Source: Pirellulaceae bacterium (GTDB lineage Bacteria > Planctomycetota > Planctomycetia > Pirellulales > Thermoguttaceae). From it: a stretch of DNA of 33,656 bases. Numbering within the stretch: position 1 is the stretch's first letter; each line of letters begins with the position of its first letter. A program made the translations under genes and the position numbers. The notes under the pieces are model-generated. The model was not told the DNA's origin and did not search any database. It was given only the letters and a program-made list of their open reading frames with translations. Positions 7,148 to 15,449 of the stretch are shown here, piece by piece. Location: the NCBI GenBank assembly GCA_012744395.1, contig JAAYCB010000467.1, positions 1 through 33,656 on the forward strand, written 5' to 3'.

Positions 7148-9341
7148 ACCTGCCCGATCGAAAGGGCGGCAGCCAAGCCCGCCTTCCACGGCCAGTCCGG
7201 CCCGCCCCGTGCTGCGGCGGCCGGCCGCGTGGCTGCCGGGCCCGCTGGTGGCGATCTTTGTGCTCCGCCCCCTCTACCCGAGCGAATCGGTGGCGGTTGA
7301 AGGCGACGGTCTGGTCGTCGCAATCCTCTGGCTGCTTCTTCTCGCCGCCTGGGCGTGGGCCCTCCTCCGCGAGCCGCGGGCGCGAATCCTGGCGGGATGG
7401 CCCGACCTGGCTCTTGGCCTGCTGGCCATCTGGCATAGCATCGCGGCCGTTCGTGCGTTCTTCTGGGGGAGCCCTCGGCCAGCACTGAATATGCTCTGGG
7501 AATGGGTGGGATTGGCCGCGGCCTTCTTCCTCGCCAGGCAGTCGTTCCGCACCGGACTCGAACGCCGCGCCGTGGCGGCGGTGATGATCGCGGTCGCCGC
7601 AACGGTGTCGGTCTATGGCCTCTACCAGGTTGCCATCGAGCTGCCGGCGACCCGTGCGCTTTACCAGCAGGCCTCCGATGAGACGCTGCGGGAAGCCGGT
7701 CTGTGGTTTCCGCCCGGCTCGCCCCAACGCCAGGTCTTCGAGCAGCGGCTGGAAAGCCGCGAGCCGATGGCCACCTTCGCGCTGGCCAATTCCCTGGCCG
7801 GCTTTCTCGCACCCTGGTCGGTTGCCGTTCTCGCGGTCGCCCTGTTCTGCGGCCAGCGTCCTGGATGGAAGGCCCGCGCAGGGGCTGCGGGACTGCTGAT
7901 TCCGCTCGGGCTCTGCCTTCTGCTGACCAAGAGCCGCAGCGCGTACCTGGCCGTCGGCGCCGGGACGGTGGCTCTCGGCGGCCTGTGGTGGTCCAGCCGC
8001 CCCCGGGCCATGCCGCTCCGCCGTGTCCTGCTCGCCGCCGGGCTGGCCGGGTTCCTGCTGGCCCTGGTCGTGGCGGGCGCAATCGGACTCGGACAGCTCG
8101 ATGCCGAAGTGCTCAGCGAAGCGCCCAAGTCGCTCGGCTACCGGATGGAGTACTGGCGGGCAACCTTGGCGATCATTCGCGACGCGCCGGTCTTCGGATG
8201 CGGACCGGGCAATTTCCAGGAGTGGTACACCGCCTACAAGCTGCCGGAGGCGAGTGAAGAGATCGCCGATCCCCACAACTTCCTGTTCGAGGTCTGGGCG
8301 ACCGCCGGGTCGCCGGCAGCCCTCCTGCTGTGCGTCTTCCTGGCCGCCTTCGCTGTCTGCAATCTGCGAAGTCGCGAGGCCGCCGGGCAGGAAGCTTGCC
8401 CGCCAACGATGCGGCCGGGCGCCGACGAGGCCCCCCCCCGCGGCCCGGCCACGATCTACCTGGGCGGGCTTGCCGGCCTGGGACTCCTCCTACCGATTGG
8501 AGCGATGAGCGCCGCGCCTCCCAGTCTGGTCGTCGCCCCGCTGGGACTGCTGGCCGGCGGAGCGACGCTCGTGCTCCTCGACGGTTGGGTCCGGCGCGGG
8601 GAAGACGCGGCAGCGACCTGGACCGTGGCCGCCGCCGTGATGCTCCTGCACCTCCTGTTTGCCGGGGGGATCGGCTTTCCGGGCGTCGCGGCCAGCCTTT
8701 GGCTGCTATTGGCCCTGGCGCTCAACACGCGGGGGTGCGGCTGCCGGGAGGTGCCCCGCCGGGTCGCCTACGCAGCGCTGCTGATTGCAGCGGGCCTGAT
8801 CGCCGGCTGTTTCTTCACCGGCTATCGCGCGACCGTCCGCGCCCAGGCGGCACTCCAACGAGCCTATGCCAACCCCGCGCGCGCCCGCGAGGCGCTCGCC
8901 GCGGCGGCGGAGGCGGACCGCTGGGCCGTCCAGCCGCGCGGCCTGTTGGCCGACCTGGCCTTCCAGGAGTGGCTCGAACAGCCAACTCCGGCGGCGTTTC
9001 ACCGATTCGAAACGCTCGTCGCGGAAACGCTCCTCCGGGCACCGCGGTCGGCCTCGCGGCGGCACGGTTTTGGGGTAAAATTCGTTGAGGCCTACGCCCG
9101 GTCGGGCGATTCGGCGAAACTTGCCCAAGGGATCGAGACCCTTCGTGCCGCGGCGCGATTGTATCCGAACAACTGCCGCTTTCACGCCGACCTTGCCGAG
9201 GCCTACCGGCTGGCCGGCGACATGGAGGGATATGCGCGGGAACGCAAGGAAGCGCTCCGGCTGGATCAGGCAACCCCCCATTTGGACAAGAAACTGTCCG
9301 ACGAACAACGCCTTTGGCTGGAGCGTAATAACCCCGGCTGA
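7134..9341 (+). CDS. O-antigen ligase/polymerase-like membrane protein with C-terminal TPR region
   Basis: A 735-residue protein with a basic N-terminal tail and about 10-12 membrane segments. It carries the Wzy_C/O-antigen ligase signature: 'LLLTKSRSAYLAV' (about 260-272) before the large external loop and 'VFGCGPGNFQEWYTAYKL' (about 352-369) with the Arg/Gly pattern of that loop. 'ADPHNFLFEVWATAG' (about 378-392) is also typical. After the last membrane segment (about 560) a soluble tail of about 170 residues holds TPR-like helices ('LYPNNCRFHADLAEAYRLAGDMEGYAR'). Members either polymerise lipid-linked oligosaccharide or ligate it to an acceptor; sequence alone does not decide. The start overlaps the transferase gene by 14 bases, confirming an operon. 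Confidence 0.88.
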   Translation: MKGSKPARSKGRQPSPPSTASPARPVLRRPAAWLPGPLVAIFVLRPLYPSESVAVEGDGLVVAILWLLLLAAWAWALLREPRARILAGWPDLALGLLAIWHSIAAVRAFFWGSPRPALNMLWEWVGLAAAFFLARQSFRTGLERRAVAAVMIAVAATVSVYGLYQVAIELPATRALYQQASDETLREAGLWFPPGSPQRQVFEQRLESREPMATFALANSLAGFLAPWSVAVLAVALFCGQRPGWKARAGAAGLLIPLGLCLLLTKSRSAYLAVGAGTVALGGLWWSSRPRAMPLRRVLLAAGLAGFLLALVVAGAIGLGQLDAEVLSEAPKSLGYRMEYWRATLAIIRDAPVFGCGPGNFQEWYTAYKLPEASEEIADPHNFLFEVWATAGSPAALLLCVFLAAFAVCNLRSREAAGQEACPPTMRPGADEAPPRGPATIYLGGLAGLGLLLPIGAMSAAPPSLVVAPLGLLAGGATLVLLDGWVRRGEDAAATWTVAAAVMLLHLLFAGGIGFPGVAASLWLLLALALNTRGCGCREVPRRVAYAALLIAAGLIAGCFFTGYRATVRAQAALQRAYANPARAREALAAAAEADRWAVQPRGLLADLAFQEWLEQPTPAAFHRFETLVAETLLRAPRSASRRHGFGVKFVEAYARSGDSAKLAQGIETLRAAARLYPNNCRFHADLAEAYRLAGDMEGYARERKEALRLDQATPHLDKKLSDEQRLWLERNNPG

Positions 9342-9404
9342 GTCTGCGCGCAGCGAGCAGCGGGGAGGTAATCGTTTTGCGATCTGGTAATTCCTCGTCC
9401 TGGA

Positions 9405-10583
9405 ATGCATATTGGAACCATGAGACTCACGCTTGTTTTTCTTCTGGCGGCCATCCTCGGGACGGCTAGCGGGGCGGGTCTGGCCGCATGGCGGTTCTTT
9501 GCCCATCCGATCATGCCTCCCTTGGCGCGCGTTGACGAATTGCCCGCGGGCGACGAGTCGGCGTCTGTTCCGAAGGCGCATCCCGAGGTGGAGGTCGTCG
9601 AGGAAGACTATTTCTTCGGCTCGATGGCCAACCACATGGTGGCATCCCACGAGTTTGAGTTCCGCAACGTCGGAACCGCGCCGCTGAAGTTGACAAAGGG
9701 CCAGACCACCTGCAAATGCACACTCAGCGACATCGGCGACGGCGTGATTCCCGCCGGTGCGTCGGGAGTCGTCAAGCTGGAATGGAGTGGCCAGGATATC
9801 GTCGGCCCCTATGCCCAGACAGCAACGATCATCACCAACGATCCCCACCGCCCCGCCGTGCATCTGCGGATTCACGGGGAGATGACGGCCAAGGTGCGGT
9901 TGTTTCCGGAGGAACTTGTCTACAGTTCGATTACGGCCGGGCAGTCCGCCATCGCAAGTGCTCGCTTGTACAGCTACATGCCCAAGCCACTAGAGATCAC
10001 CGGCGCCGAGGTCGAGCCGCCAGACCATTTTCAGATCGCTTACTCGCCGCTCCCCCCAGACGAGGTAAGCCAGGAAAAATACGCAAAGTGCGGCTACTTG
10101 GTCACGGTAACGGCAAAACCTGGCTTGCCTCTTGGCCCGTTTCGCGGGACAATTCGCTTGAAGGCCGACGCGTCCGACCTGCCGGAGGTCACGATGCCGG
10201 TCAAGGGGACCGTTGTCAGCGAGATCACGGTTGTCGGGACGGACTGGATCGACACGGCGGCGGTCTTGAGGCTGGGAACACTGACTGCCGAGCAGTCGAT
10301 CCGCAAGACCCTGTTCATCAAGGTGGGAGGGAGCCGGCCGGAAGAGGTCGAGTTCGAGGTGGCGGAGGTGTCCCCCGACCTGATCCAGGTCCGGTTGGGC
10401 GAGCGGACAAGCCCTTCCGGAGGCCACGCCGCAATCACGCCGATTGAGATCGAGATTCCCGTCGGCAGCCCGCCCTGCAACCACCTAGGTCCCAAGCGGG
10501 ATTCGATGGGCAAAATCCGATTGAAAACAACCCACCCAACGGCCAAGGACTTGGACATTTACGTCCAGTTTCTTGTCCGCTGA
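9405..10583 (+). CDS. DUF1573 domain protein, exported
   Basis: A 392-residue protein with an N-terminal signal or anchor (hydrophobic about residues 8-30). It has at least one clear DUF1573 domain at about 70-165: 'FGSMANHMVASHEFEFRNVGTAPLKLTKGQTTCKC' and 'IPAGASGVVKLEWSG', ending in 'ATIITNDPHRPAVHLRIHGEM'. The rest looks like two more beta-sandwich Ig-like repeats. DUF1573 proteins are ASPM/hydin-like beta folds very frequent in planctomycetes and Bacteroidetes; their role is unknown, probably in the periplasm or surface. The pair of close cysteines (CKC) is conserved in the family. The start at 9405 is uncertain; Met at 9420 gives an equally good signal peptide. Confidence 0.85.
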   Translation: MHIGTMRLTLVFLLAAILGTASGAGLAAWRFFAHPIMPPLARVDELPAGDESASVPKAHPEVEVVEEDYFFGSMANHMVASHEFEFRNVGTAPLKLTKGQTTCKCTLSDIGDGVIPAGASGVVKLEWSGQDIVGPYAQTATIITNDPHRPAVHLRIHGEMTAKVRLFPEELVYSSITAGQSAIASARLYSYMPKPLEITGAEVEPPDHFQIAYSPLPPDEVSQEKYAKCGYLVTVTAKPGLPLGPFRGTIRLKADASDLPEVTMPVKGTVVSEITVVGTDWIDTAAVLRLGTLTAEQSIRKTLFIKVGGSRPEEVEFEVAEVSPDLIQVRLGERTSPSGGHAAITPIEIEIPVGSPPCNHLGPKRDSMGKIRLKTTHPTAKDLDIYVQFLVR

Positions 10584-10859
10584 CCGACCTGGCCGCGGGG
10601 CAGCCATTCGCGTGGACTCTTCAGCTTGTGCCGTCGGCTTCGCCGCGCGCAGAGATGCAGAGACGCATGTGCCGCGACCGGTCGCACCCGTCCCCCTGGA
10701 GCCGCCGTGGCGCGGCCGTGGAAGACATCGACAATCAGGCCAAAAGGTCTGGCGGAATCTGGGACCGAACATGGACGTTGCGCGTCGTTGTGGGATCGGC
10801 CGCGTTCTGGATCGGCTTTCCGGCGGTTCCAAACGACCCGTACAATCGAGGTCAAACAG
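10584..10859 (+). other. Spacer between DUF1573 and cytochrome genes
   Basis: A 276-base spacer with no supported gene. It contains a perfect 12-bp palindrome GCGACCGGTCGC (10674-10685). Near its end is a TACAAT box (10841-10846) with a weak TTCCGG 17 bases upstream (10818-10823), which would start transcription only a few bases before the lipoprotein ATG at 10860. Confidence 0.35.
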
Positions 10860-12881
10860 ATGCTCATTGACAGGTTTTCGTCGCAAGCGGCACAGGCCGT
10901 CGCGTTGCTGATCCTCGGCTCTCTGGCAGCCCTGGTCGGCTGCGATTCCCCGCAGCGGGGCCAGCCGCCGGTGCCGCCACCGGCCGGGCCGGAAGGCTCG
11001 CAGGACGTCGTGCGCGATCCGTCCACCACAAAAGTCGGCCAGCCGCCCGCGAGTCCGCCCCTCCAGCCCGACACGCCACGGCTCCTCGAACTGGCGGCGC
11101 AGACGGACCAGTCGCCGATCCCGCAACGCGCCCCTGCCGTGCCCGGCGAGTTGGGCGGCGTCGCCACGGGAGGCCCCCCCGAGGCGGTCGCCGCGTCGGG
11201 GGAAACGCCGACTGCGGTTGGCGCGGAGACGCGGGGCGGCCCGCCGGTCGGCAAGCGGGCCGCCGCGGAGCCAGGCGCGGAGGATCGCACCGCGATTGCG
11301 CAGTCGTCGCCGCTGGCGCTGTCGGGGTTCTCGCCAAATCCGCTGCGTGGCGGGGTAGCGCCCTCCCCAGGCACCGTCAAGCCGGGCGTCCTGCCACAGG
11401 AGCGGGGCCCCGTGGAACCGCCGGCCGCCAAGACGGTCGAGGGGAAGCCGTTTGGCAAAGGCAAGCACAGCGGCCAGCCGTTTGACCCGATCCTCGAAAA
11501 TGGGCCGATCTTCGTCGGCTGGGAGCCGCCCAAGCTGGCCCTGGTGATCAGCGGGCGGCAGGACGGGTACCTCGAACCGTGCGGCTGTGCGGGATTGGAT
11601 CGCATGAAAGGCGGGCTCAGCCGGCGCCACACGCTGTTCGCGAAGCTCGAGGCGGACGGCTGGCCCACCCTCGGGCTCGACTGCGGCGGCCTGGTGAAAG
11701 GCTCCGGCAGGCAGGCCGAATTGAAGTTCGGCATGTCGATCGACGCCATGCAGCAGATCGGCTACGACGCGATCGCGCTGGGCAAGAGCGACCTGCGGTT
11801 GTCCGCCACGGAACTGCTCGCCCGCGTCGCCTCCACCGCGCAGGTGCAGAGCCCCTTCGTCTCGGCGAACGTGGCCGTGTTCGGGTTCGCGATGGGGATG
11901 ACCGCCGATCACCGGATTCTGGAGGCGGGCGGCCTCCGCGTCGGCGTCACCACGGTCCTGGGCGGCAAATGGCAGAAGGAGATCAACAACCCGGACATCG
12001 AGATGGCCGATCCCCGGGCGCGGCTCCGCGAGGTCCTGCCGAAGTTCGAGGGGAAGTGCGATCTGCTGGTGCTCCTGGCCCACGCCACGATGGAAGAGTC
12101 GGTGGAATTGGCGGAAGCCTTTCCGCAGTTCCACGTCGTCGTGACGGCCGGCGGCGCGCCCGAACCGCCGGACAGGGCCCAACCGATCAACGGCAAGACC
12201 CTCCTGGTTGAGGTCGGCGAGAAGGGGATGAACGCGATCGTCCTGGGAATCTACGGGGCCGATCAACCGATCCGCTATCAGCGCGTGCCGCTCGACTCGC
12301 GGTTCCCCGAGTCCGCGGCGATGAAGATGTTCATGCGGCAGTACCAGGAGCAATTGAAGCAGGACGGTCTGGACGGACTGGGAATTCGGCACATGCCCCC
12401 GCATCCCCAGAGGGAAGAGCTGGGCACGTTCGTCGGTTCGGCCGCCTGCGAGAGCTGCCACGAGCCGTCTTACGACGTGTGGCGGAAGACGGGCCACGCC
12501 AAGGCCTGGGAGACCCTCAAGGAGTTGGACCCGCCGCGCCACCATGACCCGGAATGCATTAGCTGCCACGTCGTGGGCTGGCACCCGACGCAGTATTTCC
12601 CCTACGAGGGCGGTTTCCTCCGCGAGGAAGAGACGCCAAGGCTCGTCGACGTGGGGTGCGAAAGTTGCCACGGTCCGGGCGAGAAGCATGTCGCTGCGGA
12701 AATGGGGTCCAACGCGGAGTTGCAGAAGAAGCTCCAACAGGCGATGGTCGTGACCAAGGAGCAGGCCCGCGACTCGAAGGTCCACTGGTGCTTGAACTGC
12801 CACGACCTGGACAACAGCCCGGACTTCGATTTCGACGAGTACTGGCCGCACGTCGAGCATCGGGAGTACGAAGACGAGTAG
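10860..12881 (+). CDS. Lipoprotein with phosphoesterase-like region and tetraheme cytochrome c region
   Basis: A 673-residue lipoprotein. The signal peptide ends in the lipobox ALVGC (Cys28). A Pro/Gly-rich low-complexity segment (about 30-215) follows. Residues about 220-500 resemble the metallophosphoesterase/5'-nucleotidase-like regions found beside cytochromes: 'LALVISGRQDGYLEPCGCAGLDRMKGGLSRR' (PCGC at 240-243), then 'IGYDAIALGKSDL' and 'CDLLVLLAHATMEES'. Residues 528-673 carry four CxxCH heme sites at Cys530, Cys566, Cys600 and Cys644, in a cytochrome c554-like arrangement with extra His ligand candidates ('KTGHAKAW', 'GEKHVAAE', 'WPHVEHRE'). The likely role is periplasmic electron transfer joined to a binding or hydrolytic domain; the substrate is unknown. 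A start further upstream would bury the signal, so 10860 is preferred. Confidence 0.88.
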   Translation: MLIDRFSSQAAQAVALLILGSLAALVGCDSPQRGQPPVPPPAGPEGSQDVVRDPSTTKVGQPPASPPLQPDTPRLLELAAQTDQSPIPQRAPAVPGELGGVATGGPPEAVAASGETPTAVGAETRGGPPVGKRAAAEPGAEDRTAIAQSSPLALSGFSPNPLRGGVAPSPGTVKPGVLPQERGPVEPPAAKTVEGKPFGKGKHSGQPFDPILENGPIFVGWEPPKLALVISGRQDGYLEPCGCAGLDRMKGGLSRRHTLFAKLEADGWPTLGLDCGGLVKGSGRQAELKFGMSIDAMQQIGYDAIALGKSDLRLSATELLARVASTAQVQSPFVSANVAVFGFAMGMTADHRILEAGGLRVGVTTVLGGKWQKEINNPDIEMADPRARLREVLPKFEGKCDLLVLLAHATMEESVELAEAFPQFHVVVTAGGAPEPPDRAQPINGKTLLVEVGEKGMNAIVLGIYGADQPIRYQRVPLDSRFPESAAMKMFMRQYQEQLKQDGLDGLGIRHMPPHPQREELGTFVGSAACESCHEPSYDVWRKTGHAKAWETLKELDPPRHHDPECISCHVVGWHPTQYFPYEGGFLREEETPRLVDVGCESCHGPGEKHVAAEMGSNAELQKKLQQAMVVTKEQARDSKVHWCLNCHDLDNSPDFDFDEYWPHVEHREYEDE

Positions 12882-12882
12882 C

Positions 12883-12921
12883 GCGGATGCGGCCCAGCCG
12901 CGGAGCGCGGGCCGCATCCGC
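12883..12921 (+). terminator. Perfect 13-bp hairpin after the cytochrome gene
   Basis: GCGGATGCGGCCC (12883-12895) pairs with GGGCCGCATCCGC (12909-12921) across a 13-base loop, starting 1 base after the stop codon. There is no T-run. It may be a terminator, or an interspersed palindromic repeat. Confidence 0.5.
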
Positions 12922-12979
12922 CTGCTAGCACTGCTGGCACACCGCAGAGGGATTTCTTTGCGGGGCGTTCCTAGTGGGG

Positions 12980-13008
12980 TTGCCGATCGGTAAGCGATCG
13001 AATAACTT
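12980..13008 (+). promoter_or_regulatory. Candidate promoter/operator of the hopanoid cluster
   Basis: TTGCCG (12980-12985), a 17-base spacer and TAACTT (13003-13008) make a moderate sigma70 match, 77 bases before shc. The spacer contains two copies of the self-complementary hexamer CGATCG (12984-12989 and 12995-13000) whose starts are 11 bases apart, one helical turn, as expected for a dimeric regulator site. Confidence 0.35.
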
Positions 13009-13084
13009 ATTCAACGCGGGAGACAACTCGCCCGCCCGAGCGCGTCACGGATGACAGCCTTCGAGTTCCAGGAAGAGAACTCCC

Positions 13085-15286
13085 ATGAACCATTTCCGGA
13101 TTCAGCCCTGCCCGGCCACGGATGGTCGGGCGGGCCTTCTCGCCTCCCCCGCGGCGGAAACGCCCAGCGATCGCCTGGCCGCGTCGATCCGCCGATCGAT
13201 CCTCCTGGCGCGGCATTGGCTTCTCCGCGAGCAGCGGCCCGAGGGCCACTGGGTCGCCGAACTGGAGGGAGATTCAATCCTCCAGAGCGAGACGATCCTC
13301 CTCCTGGCCTTCTTCGGCCGCGAGACGTCCGATTTGGCCCGCCGCGCCGCGGAACGCCTCCTGGCCACCCAGTTGCCCGGCGGCGGCTGGTCGATGTATC
13401 CCGGCGGCGGCGTCGAGATCAGCGGCAGCGTCAAGGCCTATTTCGCGCTCAAGCTCACCGGGCACGACCCGAGCGCGGAATACATGCAGCGCGCGCGGCG
13501 CGCGATCCTCGCCCACGGCGGCGCCGACGCCGTCAACAGTTACACGCGATTCTACCTGGCGATCCTCGGGCAGATTCCCTTCGAAGAGTGCCCCGAGGTC
13601 CCGCCGGAGATAATATTTCTACCCAAGTGGTTTCCGATTAACTTATACGCGGTCAGCGCCTGGTCGCGGACAATGATCGTGCCGCTCTCGATCGTCTCGG
13701 CGCTGCGCCCCACGAAGCGGATCGACGCCGGCCGCGGGATTCGCGAGCTGTTCATCGCGTCGCCGCAAGACTGGCCCGAGCTGCGCTGCCCCGGCCGGAC
13801 CGCCGGCCGGGGCCGATTTGGTTGGGACCGTTTCTTCCGGGCGGTTGACGCGACATTCAAGTTCCTGCGGAAGCGCAACTGGCTGCCGTTGCGGAAGCGG
13901 GCCATCCAGGCCGCGGAGCGCTGGACGCTTCAAAGGACGGAGCGGAGCGACGGCCTGGGCGCGATCTACCCGCCAATCGTCTGGAGCCTGCTCGCGTTTC
14001 ACGCCCTGGGTTACGGCGACGACAGCCCCGAGGTCCAGGAGTGCTGGAAACAACTCGGCGACCTGGTCGTCGACGACGAGCAGGGCTGCCGCATCCAACC
14101 CTGCAAATCGCCGGTCTGGGACACCGCCATCGCCTTGCGGGCTCTTTCGGCAACCGGCCTCGAAAGATCGCACCCCGCCGCCGCGCGGGCCGTCGACTGG
14201 CTCCTCGACCGGCAGGTCGACCGGCCCGGCGATTGGTCGGAGACCGTCCAGGCCGAGCCGGGCGGCTGGTGCTTCGAATACAACAACGACTACTATCCCG
14301 ACTGCGATGACACGGCAATGGTGCTGATGGCCCTCCAGGACCAGTTCACCGAAGCCGCGCCGACCGCGGGGGCGCTGCCCCCCCAGTTGCGGCTGGTGGG
14401 CGAACCGGAGGGGGGCAATTCCCACCAGTGGCTGTACCACCACGCGCCCGCCAGTCGGGAGGATGCCTACCGCGGCCTGAAGACAATGGACGAGACGGCG
14501 GCTGCAATCGACCGCGGCCTCCGCTGGCTGCTGGCGATGCAGAACCGCGATGGCGGCTGGGGGGCCTTCGACCGCAACAACAACCGGCAGTTCCTCTGCC
14601 GCGTCCCCTTCGCCGATCACAACGCGATGATCGATCCGAGCACGCCCGACCTCAGCGGCCGCGTGCTGGAAGCCCTGGGGAAACTGGGGCTCGGCGCCGA
14701 ACATCCGGCGGTCAGCCGATGCGTGGCCTACCTCCGCGCGGCGCAGGAGGCGGATGGAAGCTGGTTCGGCCGCTGGGGAGTCAACTACGTGTACGGCACC
14801 TGGCAGGTGATCACCGGCCTGGTCGCGGTCGGAGTGCCGGCGGACGATCCCGCCATCGCGGCCGGCGCCAATTGGCTGCTCGCCCACCAGCAGCCTAGCG
14901 GCGGGTGGGGAGAGTCGCCCGAGACCTATGCCGATCCGACGCTCCGCGGGCAAGGCCCGGTCACCGCCTCGCAGACCGCCTGGGCCGTTCTCGGCCTGCT
15001 GGCCGCGGGCATGGAAGCGCATCCCGCCGTCGGCCGCGGCATCCGCTTTCTTGTCGAGCACCAGGGCCCCGACGGCAAATGGGACGAACCGGAGTTCACC
15101 GGCACCGGTTTTCCCCAGGTGTTCTACCTCCGCTACCACTATTACCCGCTGTACTTTCCGCTGCTGGCCCTCTCGCGATTTGCCGTCTCCGCCGCCATGG
15201 GCATCGCCGGCGCGGCGGCACCTGCCGCGCGGCGGGGCAACCGCGACGGCCAGTCCGCGACCGTTCGCGCCGCCGCCGCCGGATAG
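13085..15286 (+). CDS. shc: Squalene-hopene cyclase
   Basis: A 733-residue class II triterpene cyclase, a little longer than the usual 630-680. It cyclises squalene to hopene/hopanol at the membrane. The catalytic acid motif DCDDTA is at residues 406-411 (DxDD at 406-409). QW repeats appear at GHWVAEL, GGWSMYP (100-106), GGWCFEY (393-399), GGWGAFD (490-496), GSWFGRWG, GGWGES and GKWDEP. The conserved 'PKWFPINLYAVSAWSRT' is at 180-196. Residues about 420-467 form an extra Pro/Gly-rich segment after the catalytic helix. A ribosome site AGGAAGAGAAC precedes the ATG. Codons for residues 176-187 (13610-13645) are unusually AT-rich (ATA, ATA, CTA, TTA). hpnH and hpnG follow. Confidence 0.97.
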   Translation: MNHFRIQPCPATDGRAGLLASPAAETPSDRLAASIRRSILLARHWLLREQRPEGHWVAELEGDSILQSETILLLAFFGRETSDLARRAAERLLATQLPGGGWSMYPGGGVEISGSVKAYFALKLTGHDPSAEYMQRARRAILAHGGADAVNSYTRFYLAILGQIPFEECPEVPPEIIFLPKWFPINLYAVSAWSRTMIVPLSIVSALRPTKRIDAGRGIRELFIASPQDWPELRCPGRTAGRGRFGWDRFFRAVDATFKFLRKRNWLPLRKRAIQAAERWTLQRTERSDGLGAIYPPIVWSLLAFHALGYGDDSPEVQECWKQLGDLVVDDEQGCRIQPCKSPVWDTAIALRALSATGLERSHPAAARAVDWLLDRQVDRPGDWSETVQAEPGGWCFEYNNDYYPDCDDTAMVLMALQDQFTEAAPTAGALPPQLRLVGEPEGGNSHQWLYHHAPASREDAYRGLKTMDETAAAIDRGLRWLLAMQNRDGGWGAFDRNNNRQFLCRVPFADHNAMIDPSTPDLSGRVLEALGKLGLGAEHPAVSRCVAYLRAAQEADGSWFGRWGVNYVYGTWQVITGLVAVGVPADDPAIAAGANWLLAHQQPSGGWGESPETYADPTLRGQGPVTASQTAWAVLGLLAAGMEAHPAVGRGIRFLVEHQGPDGKWDEPEFTGTGFPQVFYLRYHYYPLYFPLLALSRFAVSAAMGIAGAAAPAARRGNRDGQSATVRAAAAG

Positions 15287-15287
15287 C

Positions 15288-15320
15288 CGGATGATCCATC
15301 CCTGCGGCGGGAATCATCCG
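15288..15320 (+). terminator. Weak hairpin between shc and hpnH
   Basis: CGGATGAT (15288-15295) pairs with ATCATCCG (15313-15320), with a bulged CC/GG extension inside. There is no T-run. It could attenuate transcription or protect mRNA ends rather than terminate. Confidence 0.25.
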
Positions 15321-15449
15321 CAGACGGGGCCCCTGGTGCCACGGCATGGGCCGCGGCAGCGCGGTCAGCGCTTCGGGGGCCGGTTTGCCCCCAAGCGGCG
15401 AAACGCGGCGACTGGACCTGCACCAACGACTTCTTGAGGCGGCTTTGCC

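Noticed and set aside
10674-10685. The perfect 12-bp palindrome GCGACCGGTCGC as an operator
   Set aside because: Palindromes of this length are expected several times by chance in a 33-kb GC-rich window, and it lies about 175 bases from the nearest start, so it is noted only within the spacer entry.
10485-12917. A minus-strand frame of 810 codons opposite the cytochrome gene
   Set aside because: The plus strand has a lipobox and four CxxCH motifs; the antisense frame has none and shows the same compositional bias as other shadow frames.
13643-15139. A 498-codon minus-strand frame opposite shc
   Set aside because: It is antisense to an unmistakable squalene-hopene cyclase and has no motifs of its own.
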